Origin: Polynucleobacter sp. MWH-Spelu-300-X4
Lineage (GTDB): Bacteria > Pseudomonadota > Gammaproteobacteria > Burkholderiales > Burkholderiaceae
DNA length: 64,000 bases
Direction of reading: 5' to 3'
Assembly: GCF_018687515.1 (NCBI RefSeq)
Contig: NZ_CP061294.1
Span: 1,302,001 to 1,366,000, forward strand
The notes below the pieces were generated by a model. That model did no database searches. It worked only from the letters and a program-made list of their open reading frames with translations, and was not told the DNA's origin. How positions within the stretch are numbered: the stretch's first letter is position 1; the number at the start of each line of letters is the position of its first letter. Of the stretch, positions 22,565 to 31,452 are shown in pieces. The translations under genes and the position numbers were made by a program.

Positions 22565-24795
22565 CGTTCGCTAGACTTAGACCAACGCTTTAACAATAAA
22601 GCGTTGGTTATAACGCTCACACTAGAAGCTGCCATGGCAAGACCAGCCATTACCGGACTCAAATAACCTACCGCAGCTAATGGAATGCCAATCAGGTTGT
22701 AAAAAAAAGCCCAAAATAGGTTCTGCCTAATCTTTCGCCAAGTTGCTCTTGAAATGTCAATCGCATCTGGCACTAATCCGGGATCGCCCCTCATTAATGT
22801 AATACCCGCCGCATGCATAGCAACATCAGTTCCGGTTGCCATAGCGATTCCCACATCAGCGGCCGCCAAAGCAGGCGCATCATTAATACCATCCCCCACC
22901 ATGGCCACATAATGAGCAGTTGATTCTTTCTTTAATGATTGAATGATTTTGGCCTTATCAGCCGGCAAGACCTCAGCAAAGACCTGATCTATACCAACCT
23001 CATGAGCAACCAAGTTAGCAACTGTGCGGTTATCACCTGAAATCATGACAGTTCTCACCCCCATGCTCTTTAATCGAGCAATGGCAGATGCTACCCCTGG
23101 CTTTAACTCATCACCAAAAGCAAATAAACCCAACACCTCTTGCTTTGTGACATTTTTCAACCAAGATACACTTAATCCATCATTTAAATATTGCTGAGCT
23201 ATCTGATTAAAAATAATTTTCTCTGCTTCATCAGCATCAGCTAGCAATCCATGGTGACTCACTAACGAAAACTCATCATGAGATAGCGAACTAAGCCCAG
23301 AAACACCCCGCCCTACCAATGCCTTTATTTCAGAAAACAAGGCAGGTTCAATTTTTTTATCAACAGAAAAATCAACAATCGCTTTAGCAAGAGGATGTTC
23401 ACTTCCCATTTGCAAACCATGAGCCAATGCAATGATTTCAGATTCCTGATGAGGCTCTAATGGTCGCATGCCCATGACGCGAGGATGCCCAATTGTTAAC
23501 GTACCCGTTTTATCAAAGGCCACCACATTGACACGATGAGCCAATTCAAGAGCCTGAGCATCTTTAATTAAGATGCCATACTTCGCTGCAGCGCCCGTAC
23601 CCGCCATAATGGCTGCTGGTGTTGCTAGACCTAAGGCACAAGGGCATGCAATCACCAAAATAGCTACTGAATGCAAAATAGCTTCTTCTAAATGTCCCAA
23701 ATAAAAGAAACTAAATAAAAAATTTGCCGCTGCAATTAAAACAACTACCGGCACAAACCATGAGCTAACCTGATCAACCAATCGTTGAATGGGTGCTTTT
23801 TCAGCTTGAGCATCCTCAACCAAACGAATCATCTTGGCTAAAGTGCTTTCCTCACCAACACCTTCGGCCTGTATTAGTAAACGCCCAGCACCATTCATGG
23901 AACCACCCGTCACTTTTGAATGAACGGTTTTAAGAATTAATTTGGTCTCACCAGTTAACATCGACTCATCTAATTCACTACTCCCTTCCAACACCACCCC
24001 ATCAACTGGAATACGTTCGCCCGGCAATACAACCACCCAATCACCAGGAATGATTTGACCAATAGGCACTTCCAGATAAGCCATATTAGGTTCAATTGTT
24101 TTTGAACTAATGAGCTTCGCTTTTTCAGGCCATAAAGTTTGTAATGCGGTAATAGCTTCCGTGGTTTCTTTTTTAGCCCTCTTCTCCAACCACTTACCCA
24201 ACATGACAAGCGTGATAACAACTGCTGCACTCTCAAAATAGAGCTCATGAGGGTTTCCCCAACCCGACCGCTGCCACTGATAAATACTTAAACCATATGC
24301 TGCACTCGTACCGATAGCCACCAACAGATCCATATTTCCAGAACCGGATAACAACCCTTTATATCCAGCCACATAAAAACGTGAACCTAAAATGAATTGA
24401 ACCGGAGTAGCTAATAAAAATTGAACTAATGCGGGTAACATGACATGGATACCCCAAGCCATTAAAAGCATGGGCAATACTAATGGAGCAGATAAAAGAA
24501 TCGCGATAAGTAGAGCATTTGTGCCATAAAGATCAATTATTTTTTTTCGAGCCTGAGTCTGATGTAAATGATCAGCCAGAGTAGCTTCATAGCCAGACTT
24601 CTCAATAGCCTCTATCAACGTTTTCTGAATGTCGCCCACCAAACTGACATCAGACGTTCTTATTTGAGCTTTTTCAGTCGCCAAATTAACGCTGGCCGCG
24701 TCAACACCCGGCACTTTTAATAACGCTTTTTCTACTCGCGCCACACAAGAAGCACAAGTCATACCATCTATTTTTAAGGTGACTAATTGACTCAT
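22552..24795 (-). CDS. copA: Copper-transporting P1B-type ATPase
   Basis: Inner-membrane Cu(+) exporter of 747 residues. Layout: one N-terminal heavy-metal domain (KIDGMTCASCVARVEKALL), transmembrane helices, phosphatase loop TGE, ion site CPC in VIACPCALGLATPAA, phosphorylation motif DKTGTLT, the HP motif in GSEHPLAKAI, and MVGDGINDAPALAAADVGIAM. The ATG at 24795 (MSQLVTLKI) is chosen over a reading to 24855 that would enter the divergent promoter. It is divergent from a CopZ-like chaperone across a 71-base spacer with an 18-base dyad. Confidence 0.94.
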   Translation of the reverse strand: MSQLVTLKIDGMTCASCVARVEKALLKVPGVDAASVNLATEKAQIRTSDVSLVGDIQKTLIEAIEKSGYEATLADHLHQTQARKKIIDLYGTNALLIAILLSAPLVLPMLLMAWGIHVMLPALVQFLLATPVQFILGSRFYVAGYKGLLSGSGNMDLLVAIGTSAAYGLSIYQWQRSGWGNPHELYFESAAVVITLVMLGKWLEKRAKKETTEAITALQTLWPEKAKLISSKTIEPNMAYLEVPIGQIIPGDWVVVLPGERIPVDGVVLEGSSELDESMLTGETKLILKTVHSKVTGGSMNGAGRLLIQAEGVGEESTLAKMIRLVEDAQAEKAPIQRLVDQVSSWFVPVVVLIAAANFLFSFFYLGHLEEAILHSVAILVIACPCALGLATPAAIMAGTGAAAKYGILIKDAQALELAHRVNVVAFDKTGTLTIGHPRVMGMRPLEPHQESEIIALAHGLQMGSEHPLAKAIVDFSVDKKIEPALFSEIKALVGRGVSGLSSLSHDEFSLVSHHGLLADADEAEKIIFNQIAQQYLNDGLSVSWLKNVTKQEVLGLFAFGDELKPGVASAIARLKSMGVRTVMISGDNRTVANLVAHEVGIDQVFAEVLPADKAKIIQSLKKESTAHYVAMVGDGINDAPALAAADVGIAMATGTDVAMHAAGITLMRGDPGLVPDAIDISRATWRKIRQNLFWAFFYNLIGIPLAAVGYLSPVMAGLAMAASSVSVITNALLLKRWSKSSERYFA

Positions 24796-24824
24796 ACGAC
24801 TGATAATGAAATTGTAGATACCAT

Positions 24825-24842
24825 AGAGGTTAATTGTCCTCT
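24825..24842. promoter_or_regulatory. Candidate operator between copA and the copper chaperone gene
   Basis: An 18-base imperfect palindrome (AGAGGTTAATTGTCCTCT) with 5-base outer arms and a central AATT sits in the shared divergent promoter region. It could bind a copper-responsive regulator. Spacing to -35/-10 boxes does not fit a classic CueR operator, so the factor is unknown. Confidence 0.4.
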
Positions 24843-24866
24843 TATTTACTGTCAAAAGGAAAACAT

Positions 24867-25070
24867 ATGCCTACATTTAGCGTGAATGGAATGAACTGCG
24901 GTCACTGCACTAAAACCATTACCAATGCAATCTTAGCAGTAGACCCTTCCGCCAAAGTTGAAACGGATATACCTAGTAAAACTGTGAAAGTGTCTAGCGA
25001 GAAGAGCATAGAAATCTTAAGTTCGACTATCTCAGAAGCAGGTTATGAAGTAACTGCAACAGGATCATGA
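24867..25070 (+). CDS. copZ: Heavy-metal-associated copper chaperone, CopZ-like
   Basis: A 67-residue HMA-domain protein with the metal-binding loop NGMNCGHCTKTI near residue 9, expected to deliver Cu(+) to the neighbouring CopA. AAAGGA lies 7 bases before the ATG at 24867; an earlier in-frame ATG at 24834 would overlap the operator region and is rejected. The stop overlaps the ATG of the site-2 protease gene (ATGATGA arrangement), indicating translational coupling. Confidence 0.9.
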   Translation: MPTFSVNGMNCGHCTKTITNAILAVDPSAKVETDIPSKTVKVSSEKSIEILSSTISEAGYEVTATGS

Positions 25071-25744
25071 TGCCTTTAGACCAAATTATTCAAACAGTTG
25101 CCATTTACGCAATTCCGGTTATTTTCGCCATCACATTACATGAAGCAGCACATGGTTATGCCGCCAAATTATTTGGCGATAACACTGCTTACATGTTGGG
25201 TCGTGTCACCCTCAACCCGCTAAAACATATCGACCCTATGGGAACCATCGTAGTTCCTTTATTGCTTTATTTCGCGACAGCGGGAACTTTTTTGTTTGGG
25301 TACGCTAAACCCGTCCCCGTCAGATTCAGTCATTTAAAACACCCCAAAAAAGACATGGTTTGGGTTGCCCTAGCTGGCCCAGGATCCAATCTAATTCAAT
25401 CAGCTTTATGGGCTCTGGTTTATCTGCTACTACTAAAACTAAATATCAGCGAACGATTCTTTATTGAAATGTGTCAAGCTGGAGTTCTAGTTAATGTGGT
25501 GATGTTTGCCTTTAACCTATTTCCACTACCCCCTTTAGATGGTGGTCGCATCTTGGTTGGCCTGCTTCCTTGGAAGCAAGCTGCAGCTCTATCACGCATA
25601 GAGCCTTGGGGGTTTTATATTGTCTTAGGACTATTGTTAACCGACATCATCAGTCGCTTTTGGATGCACCCCATGATGTCTGTCACTTATTGGTTCTTAG
25701 ACACCATCCTCATCCCAATCAGACTACTTCTGCAAGCTATTTAA
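25067..25744 (+). CDS. Site-2 protease family (M50) membrane metalloprotease
   Basis: An integral membrane protein of 225 residues with about five or six helices. The zinc motif HEAAH is near residue 25 and the second metal-ligand motif PPLDGGRILVG near 160, as in the minimal Rip/YwhC-like M50 proteins without a PDZ domain. Its substrate is unknown. It overlaps the copper chaperone stop codon by four bases, so it is cotranscribed. In this order (site-2 protease after a small gene) proximity alone does not prove a role in copper handling. Confidence 0.9.
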   Translation: MMPLDQIIQTVAIYAIPVIFAITLHEAAHGYAAKLFGDNTAYMLGRVTLNPLKHIDPMGTIVVPLLLYFATAGTFLFGYAKPVPVRFSHLKHPKKDMVWVALAGPGSNLIQSALWALVYLLLLKLNISERFFIEMCQAGVLVNVVMFAFNLFPLPPLDGGRILVGLLPWKQAAALSRIEPWGFYIVLGLLLTDIISRFWMHPMMSVTYWFLDTILIPIRLLLQAI

Positions 25745-25777
25745 TTTAGTAGCACAATAAGGTTTTACGGAGGCCCC

Positions 25778-26221
25778 ATGAAAAAACAATTACTTATTTC
25801 CGCATTAGGCTTGGCATTACTAAGCCCATTAGCTCAAGCTCAATTTTCAAAACCAGAAGACGCCATCAAATATAGACAAGCGAGCTTCACAGTGATGGCT
25901 AATCATTTTTCCAGAATCGGCGCTGTTGTTAAAGGCGAGAAACCTTTCAATAAAGAAGAAGTAGCTGCTAATGCTGCTGTAGTTGCATCTTTGTCGCATC
26001 TTCCTTGGTCAGCATTTGGTCCTAGTACTGAAGGCGGCAAAGCTCAACCTGAAATCTGGAAAGAAGCTGATAAATTTAAAGCTGCTGGCGACAAAATGCA
26101 AAAAGCAGTTGCAGATCTTAATACAGCAGCTAAATCAGGCGACTTAGAGACTATTAAAAAAGCTTTTGGCGCTACCGGACAAACTTGTAAAGCTTGTCAC
26201 GATAACTATCGCAAGAAGTAA
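25778..26221 (+). CDS. Periplasmic class II cytochrome c (c'/c556 type)
   Basis: A 147-residue precursor with a Sec signal peptide cleaved after AQA (about residue 21). It has a four-helix-bundle pattern and a single C-terminal haem site, CKACH at residues 137-141, as in cytochromes c' and c556. Met40 in YRQASFTVMANHF is a candidate sixth ligand, which would favour a c556-like electron carrier over a five-coordinate c'. GGAGG lies before the ATG. It is convergent with, and overlaps by 16 bases, a cytochrome b561 gene that may be its redox partner. Confidence 0.9.
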   Translation: MKKQLLISALGLALLSPLAQAQFSKPEDAIKYRQASFTVMANHFSRIGAVVKGEKPFNKEEVAANAAVVASLSHLPWSAFGPSTEGGKAQPEIWKEADKFKAAGDKMQKAVADLNTAAKSGDLETIKKAFGATGQTCKACHDNYRKK

Positions 26222-26844
26222 TAGAGAACACTTGCTATAGCCAAATAAATAACTACAGCAATTAATCTAAGTGAGAAACTATCCCTGGCAACAGGGATTT
26301 TTTCTGTCCACTCTTTATCGCCAGTAACCATAGGCTTAACTAAATCAGTCTTCTTCATCCATCTGTAATAAAGAATGGCTCCAATATGCAGCGCCACTAG
26401 CGTGATCAACACAGACTCATTTAAGCGATGAATACTCGTTATTAACTCGGTCACACTTGAACTGACATACTTAACCAAAGGCCCCTCAAAAGCAATGTCA
26501 TCACTAGCGAATAAACCGGTCACAGCTTGCAGCAGCAAAAATCCCAATAAGGCGATAACAGATAACGCCCCTAAAGGGTTATGTCCTGGAACTTCAGTAG
26601 GATTTTTTAAATAACTTAAGACAGCTTGGGGTGATTTAATAAAGTTAAAAAATCTAGCGTAATGACTTCCAGTAAAACCCCAAATAACTCTAAATAAAAG
26701 AAGGCTCAAAATAAAATAGCCAAATCTTGCATGCCACACCAAAGTACCACCATCGTCATCAGCACTAATAAAACTACCCAACACAGCTAAAACTAGCGCC
26801 CAATGAAACAAACGTGTTGGCAAATCCCATATTCTGATTTTCAT
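26206..26844 (-). CDS. Cytochrome b561-family diheme membrane protein
   Basis: Inner-membrane b-type cytochrome of 212 residues with four main helices. His residues placed for two haems are in LPTRLFHWALV, LVWHARFGYF, SIHRLNE and ALHIGAILYY. Proteins of this type pass electrons between quinol and a periplasmic cytochrome. The ATG at 26844 (MKIRIWDLPTRLFHW) matches family starts; an upstream reading to 26883 overlaps the divergent lipocalin gene. The convergent neighbour encodes a class II cytochrome c. Confidence 0.9.
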   Translation of the reverse strand: MKIRIWDLPTRLFHWALVLAVLGSFISADDDGGTLVWHARFGYFILSLLLFRVIWGFTGSHYARFFNFIKSPQAVLSYLKNPTEVPGHNPLGALSVIALLGFLLLQAVTGLFASDDIAFEGPLVKYVSSSVTELITSIHRLNESVLITLVALHIGAILYYRWMKKTDLVKPMVTGDKEWTEKIPVARDSFSLRLIAVVIYLAIASVLYYFLR

Positions 26845-26874
26845 ATTTAACCCAATTAGATTACGATAACGCTC

Positions 26875-27414
26875 ATGCGCCAATATATTGCAACAGCCCT
26901 CTTCGCCTCAAGCATCCTATTAACTGGCTGCCTTATGCAACCAGTTTACAGAGTATCTACCGAACCCGTCAAAACGGTTTCACATGTAGACCTTCATCGC
27001 TATCTCGGCAAATGGTATGAAATATACCGACTCCCCAATTGGTTTGAAGATGCTGACTGCATTACTGTTACAGCTGAATACAGCGCCCTTCCTGATAACC
27101 AGATTAATGTACTGAACTCCTGCCAAAAGAAAGATCAATTAAAGCAGGCCAACGGCCTTGCAAAAATCGCTGATACTCAAAGCAATGCCAAGCTAAGAGT
27201 TTCTTTCTTTAGACCATTCTATGGGGACTATTGGGTTTTGGATCTAGCTACCGATTACTCTTGGGTTCTTGTTGGAGAACCATCCGGAAAATATTTTTGG
27301 ATCTTAGCGAGAGACCGTCATCTAAATCCACAACTAGAGGAAGCATTACTGCAAAAGGCTGAAAAACTAGGCTATCTTAGAAAAGATTTGGTAAAGCCAA
27401 CAAATCAACTATAG
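26875..27414 (+). CDS. blc: Lipocalin-family outer-membrane lipoprotein, Blc-like
   Basis: A 179-residue lipoprotein with signal peptide and lipobox LTGC (Cys19). The lipocalin signature LGKWYEIYRLPNWFE is at about residue 44, FRPFYGDYWVLDLATDYSW follows, and WILARDRHL is near the C-terminus. These are the three structurally conserved lipocalin regions of the bacterial Blc group, thought to bind lipids or lysophospholipids at the outer membrane. Residue after Cys is Leu, which does not signal inner-membrane retention. It is divergent from the cytochrome b561 gene. Confidence 0.93.
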   Translation: MRQYIATALFASSILLTGCLMQPVYRVSTEPVKTVSHVDLHRYLGKWYEIYRLPNWFEDADCITVTAEYSALPDNQINVLNSCQKKDQLKQANGLAKIADTQSNAKLRVSFFRPFYGDYWVLDLATDYSWVLVGEPSGKYFWILARDRHLNPQLEEALLQKAEKLGYLRKDLVKPTNQL

Positions 27415-27420
27415 CAATCG

Positions 27421-27732
27421 TTATTTATAGCGCGCCAAAACATCGTTGGCCGTCCGCTCTTGCCCATCAGCGAATGCTTTGTAACAAAGACCTGCACCAC
27501 TTTGGTTACGCCCTTTTTTAGCTTCTTGCTGCATCGTATACATCGCATTAAAGCACTCGCTTCTTGAGGCATATTCATATGTTTTTATCTGAGTCGGCTT
27601 ATCGTTCTTTAACCACGTGAACTCAAGCGTCCAATGACCATTAGATTGATTGGCCACTTTGCTTTCATCAATAACTGAACAAGCAGAAATTAATGTTAAA
27701 AGAGTTAGGCCAACAATTCTTTGCACTTTCAT
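27421..27732 (-). CDS. Small putative lipoprotein, unknown function
   Basis: A 103-residue protein with a hydrophobic signal and a lipobox-like LISAC (Cys18). About 80 polar residues follow, with two further cysteines (ECFNAMY and GLCYKAF) that could form a disulfide. I recognise no family. The Trp/Phe-rich HWTLEFTWLK stretch suggests a small beta domain. Its 3' end lies 6 bases from the convergent lipocalin stop. A phasin gene with its own terminator lies upstream. Confidence 0.65.
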   Translation of the reverse strand: MKVQRIVGLTLLTLISACSVIDESKVANQSNGHWTLEFTWLKNDKPTQIKTYEYASRSECFNAMYTMQQEAKKGRNQSGAGLCYKAFADGQERTANDVLARYK

Positions 27733-27768
27733 TAATTGCGCCCTCTCTTTGTATTATTTTTTTAATTG

Positions 27769-27796
27769 AAAAAGGCTATCGGACGATAGCCTTTTT
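27769..27796. terminator. Rho-independent terminator after phasin gene
   Basis: GGCTATC/GATAGCC around GGAC, with A-run on one side and T-run on the other, lies 14 bases beyond the phasin stop on the minus strand. Confidence 0.85.
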
Positions 27797-27809
27797 ATGA
27801 ATCGTCAGA

Positions 27810-28391
27810 TTATCGACGAGATCTCGTTGTTTTTTTAGCAGCTGTAGATTTTTTTGTTGCCGTAGACTTTTGAGCCGCAGGTTTTTTAACCATTCGCTCA
27901 AAATTTTCCACACCTTGTTCCGCAGCCTCAGCTGCCTGCTTAGCCATCTTGCGCCCTTCTTTTAATACCTTATTGCCAGCATCGGCGATATCTCTAACAA
28001 CATCAGTAAATTTATCAGAGCCGGCAGGTAAATTTTTACTAGCCTCTTTCAACCAAGTCTCCATAGCATGGCGAGCTTTATTGAGATGCTTTTCAGCTTC
28101 ATCTGCAGCTTCATCCTCTATGGTTTTTAAAAGTGTTTTGACTTTCTTCTGATAGGCCACCATCCGCGCGCCAGCCTCTTCGGCAAATTTTTCTTGCAAA
28201 GCCTTTAATTTAGCAACATCATTAGTTGCAGCTTGTTTGGCATAAGATTTTGCATGATCCATGCTGGCCTTTATTTCAGCCGCCTGATGCTCACTAAATT
28301 GCTTAGCTGTCTCTAGCAATTTATGCGAAAGTGCAAATAATTCTTTAGCGCGCTCTACTTGCCATTCCATTAAGTCTTTTTGTGTTGCCAT
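27810..28391 (-). CDS. Phasin-family protein with Lys/Ala-rich tail
   Basis: A 193-residue, almost wholly helical, amphipathic protein typical of phasins that coat polyhydroxyalkanoate granules. The N-terminal MATQKDLMEWQVERAKELFALS and the repeated Ala/Lys/Glu heptads support this. The tail from about residue 168 is a low-complexity KKSTAAKK-type basic segment similar to histone-H1-like and PhaF tails, so it may also touch DNA. GGAG lies before ATG 28391; an in-frame ATG 12 bases upstream overlaps this site. No PHA synthase gene is in the window. Confidence 0.82.
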   Translation of the reverse strand: MATQKDLMEWQVERAKELFALSHKLLETAKQFSEHQAAEIKASMDHAKSYAKQAATNDVAKLKALQEKFAEEAGARMVAYQKKVKTLLKTIEDEAADEAEKHLNKARHAMETWLKEASKNLPAGSDKFTDVVRDIADAGNKVLKEGRKMAKQAAEAAEQGVENFERMVKKPAAQKSTATKKSTAAKKTTRSRR

Positions 28392-28476
28392 TTTCATCTC
28401 CAAACAAGTGGTTGATTCTTAATCCTATACCTAAACAATCGACTTGCCAATCAATAAAAAGCCTTGTTTTACATTT

Positions 28477-28505
28477 TTGTCATATTTGCCCCCTAGCCCT
28501 ATAAT
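28477..28505 (+). promoter_or_regulatory. Sigma-70 promoter of the sodium:solute symporter gene
   Basis: TTGTCA (28477-28482) and a perfect TATAAT (28500-28505) are separated by exactly 17 bases. They lie 28 bases before the symporter ATG, which sets transcription start near 28512. Confidence 0.75.
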
Positions 28506-28533
28506 TCGGCAACTTTCCATAAAAGAGGACCAA

Positions 28534-29958
28534 ATGCTTATCTGGTTTGTCATTATTTACTGGGTGATCTCTATCGGCATCGGCCTATGGGCAGCCATGA
28601 GGGTAAAAAATACAGCTGACTTTGCTGCGGCTGGACATAGCCTACCTATGTACATAGTTACGGCCACCGTTTTTGCCACTTGGTTTGGCTCAGAGACAGT
28701 TTTAGGTGTGCCAGCTACTTTCTTAAGAGAAGGTATGGGCGGCATTATTTCTGATCCATTTGGGTCATCCATGTGCCTAATCTTAGTGGGCCTCTTTTTT
28801 GCACGACACCTTTACAGTAAAAAATATTTGACCATCGGTGACTTTTTTAAAGAAAAATATGGCCGCACGGTTGAAGTGTTAGTAACACTCTGCATCGTTG
28901 TCTCTTACCTTGGTTGGGTAGCTGCGCAAATTAAAGCGCTCGGTTTAGTTTTTAATGTGGTCTCTAACGATGTCATGTCGCAACAAACCGGGATGATTCT
29001 AGGTGCAGCTAGCGTACTCATCTATACCTTATTTGGCGGCATGTGGTCTGTAGCGATTACAGATTTCATTCAAATGATCATCATTGTATTGGGCATGCTT
29101 TATATTGGCTTTGAAGTAAGCAACCTAACTGGGGGCGTTGATGTAGTTATTAATCATGCCGCAGCGGCAGGGAAACTTGCCATCTTGCCCGATTGGAACT
29201 TAGCTGCAGTACTCGGATTTGTTGCAGCACTTATTACTATGATGTTGGGATCCATTCCACAACAAGATGTTTTTCAAAGAATCACGTCATCAAAAAATGA
29301 AAAGATTGCTGTAAGAGCTTCTGTACTTGGTGGTGTTCTTTACTTCCTATTTGCGTTTATCCCCATCTTTCTCGCTTATTCAGCCAGCTTAATTAACCCT
29401 CAATTAGTTGAAAATTATTTACAGACAGATTCGCAATTAATTTTGCCCAATCTCATCTTGAACCATGCGCCTTTATTTGCACAAATTATGTTCTTTGGTG
29501 CCTTACTATCGGCCATTAAGAGCTGTGCGAGCGCGACACTATTAGCGCCATCTGTCACTTTTGCTGAAAATATTGTGAAAGGTCTTTTCAAGCACTTAAG
29601 CGATAAGCATTTATTAAAAATCATGCGCATCACCGTTCTATGCTTTACAGCTATCGTGACTATCTTTGCATTGAACTCAAATCTGTCTATTTTTAAGATG
29701 GTGGAAAACGCCTATAAGGTAACGTTAGTAGCGGCATTTGTGCCACTCGCCTTCGGCGTCTACTGGTCAAGAGCTAATACATTAGGCGGTCTTTTAGCTG
29801 TCATAGGTGGGCTTAGCAGCTGGATTGTCTGTGAGATTGTTTGGCCTGATGGTATAGCCCCACCTCAATTAGTCGGCTTGTGCGCTAGCCTTGCTGGGAT
29901 GTTAATTGGTGGGATGGTGCCCAACAACATGTTAAAAACAACCCATTCAAAATTTTAA
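28534..29958 (+). CDS. Sodium:solute symporter (SSS) family transporter
   Basis: Inner-membrane symporter of 474 residues with about 13 helices. The N-terminal AMRVKNTADFAAAGHSLPMYI, FATWFGSETVLGVPATFLREGM and GSIPQQDVFQRITSSKN are conserved SSS motifs. The substrate cannot be read from the sequence; relatives carry organic acids, amino acids or proline. The ATG at 28534 has AGAGGA upstream and lies just after a strong promoter. A reading extending to 28444 would cross that promoter and is rejected. It is flanked by two phasin genes. Confidence 0.9.
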   Translation: MLIWFVIIYWVISIGIGLWAAMRVKNTADFAAAGHSLPMYIVTATVFATWFGSETVLGVPATFLREGMGGIISDPFGSSMCLILVGLFFARHLYSKKYLTIGDFFKEKYGRTVEVLVTLCIVVSYLGWVAAQIKALGLVFNVVSNDVMSQQTGMILGAASVLIYTLFGGMWSVAITDFIQMIIIVLGMLYIGFEVSNLTGGVDVVINHAAAAGKLAILPDWNLAAVLGFVAALITMMLGSIPQQDVFQRITSSKNEKIAVRASVLGGVLYFLFAFIPIFLAYSASLINPQLVENYLQTDSQLILPNLILNHAPLFAQIMFFGALLSAIKSCASATLLAPSVTFAENIVKGLFKHLSDKHLLKIMRITVLCFTAIVTIFALNSNLSIFKMVENAYKVTLVAAFVPLAFGVYWSRANTLGGLLAVIGGLSSWIVCEIVWPDGIAPPQLVGLCASLAGMLIGGMVPNNMLKTTHSKF

Positions 29959-29974
29959 GATTTTTGTTTTTACT

Positions 29975-30040
29975 CCTCCCCATTAAAAATGCCACCTAAA
30001 CATCTGGTGGCATTTTTTATTGATATTTTTAATGGGGAGG
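29975..30040. terminator. Nested bidirectional terminator with perfect 16-base outer arms
   Basis: An inner hairpin GCCACC/GGTGGC (29991-29996 with 30007-30012), flanked by A- and T-runs, sits inside a perfect 16-base inverted repeat CCTCCCCATTAAAAAT (29975-29990) and its complement (30025-30040). It separates the convergent symporter and phasin genes and touches the phasin stop codon. Confidence 0.8.
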
Positions 30041-30598
30041 TTATTTTCTTGAAGCTCGCTTCTTCGTTGCTTGCGATGTCTGAGATAAATTACTCATATT
30101 CTCCACACTCTTTTCAAAGTTATAAAAAGAATCTGCCGTCGCGGCACGGATCAACTCAAAATTCTGTAACGCTTGATTAAAAGCTGTCTTAAATGTAGAC
30201 ACATACGCGTCCGACCCAGCTGGAGCGTTAGCAGTCGCCTCATTAACAAAATGAATTAAATCACTTTTAGACTGAGCAATCATATCTTCCGCAATTCTCG
30301 TTAATTCACGATTACCCGTTTTTAATACCTGAGCCACCTGATGTTGATAACTTGCAACCTGCAATGCGGCATCCTGAAGTACCTGTGCCTGCACCAACTC
30401 AAAAGCAGCCCTAGGATCTTTTACTTTTAATAACTCTGCAACTTTTTCTTGAAAAGCATGTGCCAAATCTTGCGCTGCCTGCTGATTTAATTTGGCAATT
30501 TCTTGTGCATTTTTAACCGCCACCTCGGCCATGGCACGAGAAGATTCCGCAGCCCTTTTCTGACTCTCAAACAAAGTTTCATTCATTGGCTTTTTCAT
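30041..30598 (-). CDS. Phasin-family protein
   Basis: A 185-residue helical protein of the classic phasin family. Conserved stretches are NETLFESQKRAAESSRAMAE, VASYQHQVAQVLKTGNRELTRIAED and NAPAGSDAYVSTFKTAFNQALQNFELIRAAT. The last ten residues are basic. GGGAGG precedes ATG 30598 by 7 bases; an ATG at 30613 would overlap that site. It is expected to coat polyhydroxyalkanoate granules. It shares the NAPAGSD/NLPAGSD block with the phasin at 27810, so the two are paralogues of unequal length. Confidence 0.9.
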   Translation of the reverse strand: MKKPMNETLFESQKRAAESSRAMAEVAVKNAQEIAKLNQQAAQDLAHAFQEKVAELLKVKDPRAAFELVQAQVLQDAALQVASYQHQVAQVLKTGNRELTRIAEDMIAQSKSDLIHFVNEATANAPAGSDAYVSTFKTAFNQALQNFELIRAATADSFYNFEKSVENMSNLSQTSQATKKRASRK

Positions 30599-30768
30599 AC
30601 AAACACCTCCCATTTAGGTAAATATCGTGCTGCATGTAACCAATCTATCAGCCCTCAAAACCTATAGCAATAGATATTTTCAAAAACCATCTAGGAAAAA
30701 CCCGAAGAAAGGAATATGACATCAGGTAGACCAACCATCAACAAATCAAATTCATCTACAATCATTTC

Positions 30769-31452
30769 ATGAATGAACTAATCAAACTCACAGCAAAAGA
30801 CCAATTCCAATTTGATGCTTACCTAGCAAAACCTGAAGGTAAACCAGTTGGTGCCATTGTGCTTTTACAAGAAATATTCGGCCTTAATTCTCACATTAAG
30901 GCAACAACTGACAAATACGCAGCCGAAGGTTACCTAGTCATTGCCCCAGCAACACAAGCTAGATCTGAGCCTGGCTTATCACTTGGCTACACACAAGAGG
31001 ATATGACCAAAGGTTTTGCACATAAAACCTTTGTTGAGAATCTTCCCAACGAAGTTAGCATGCTTGATATTCAAGCCGCTATTGATTATGTTGCTCATGC
31101 GGGTAAAGTTGGGGTAATTGGTTACTGCTGGGGTGGCTTACTAAGCTGGCGATCAGCATGTAAATTAAATGGCTTATCTGCAGCAGTCAGTTATTACCCA
31201 GGCGGCATCGCCAAAGAAATAAATCTAACTGCAAAATGCCCTGTCCTCATGCATTTCGCCAATCAAGACAGTCACATCCCATTATCAGATGTTGAACTAT
31301 TTAAAGCATCTCAAAGAAACGTTGAGGTCTTTGTATACGAAGGACAACATGGCTTTAATTGCGATCAGCGAGCCGCCTACAATCAAGCGGCTGCGGATCT
31401 AGCTAGAGAAAGAACTCTAGCTTTTTATAAAAAATACTTACAGAGCAATTAA
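30769..31452 (+). CDS. Dienelactone hydrolase family protein
   Basis: Alpha/beta-hydrolase of 227 residues. The catalytic Cys120 sits in GYCWGG, with Asp in HFANQDSHI and His in YEGQHGFNC completing a Cys-Asp-His triad. Glu in LLQEIFGLN near residue 35 is also conserved in true dienelactone hydrolases. Such enzymes act on dienelactones from chlorocatechol breakdown, but the group is broad and no ortho-cleavage gene is nearby, so the substrate is open. The 3' end overlaps the convergent aroQ by four bases at the edge of the catabolic region. Confidence 0.88.
   Translation: MNELIKLTAKDQFQFDAYLAKPEGKPVGAIVLLQEIFGLNSHIKATTDKYAAEGYLVIAPATQARSEPGLSLGYTQEDMTKGFAHKTFVENLPNEVSMLDIQAAIDYVAHAGKVGVIGYCWGGLLSWRSACKLNGLSAAVSYYPGGIAKEINLTAKCPVLMHFANQDSHIPLSDVELFKASQRNVEVFVYEGQHGFNCDQRAAYNQAAADLARERTLAFYKKYLQSN

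Noticed and set aside
24796..24855. Longer copA reading starting at 24855
   Set aside because: It would add about 20 residues unrelated to the heavy-metal domain and cover the shared promoter dyad.
30769..31452. Dienelactone hydrolase as evidence for chlorocatechol ortho-cleavage
   Set aside because: No chlorocatechol dioxygenase, chloromuconate cycloisomerase or maleylacetate reductase is present; the family is broad.
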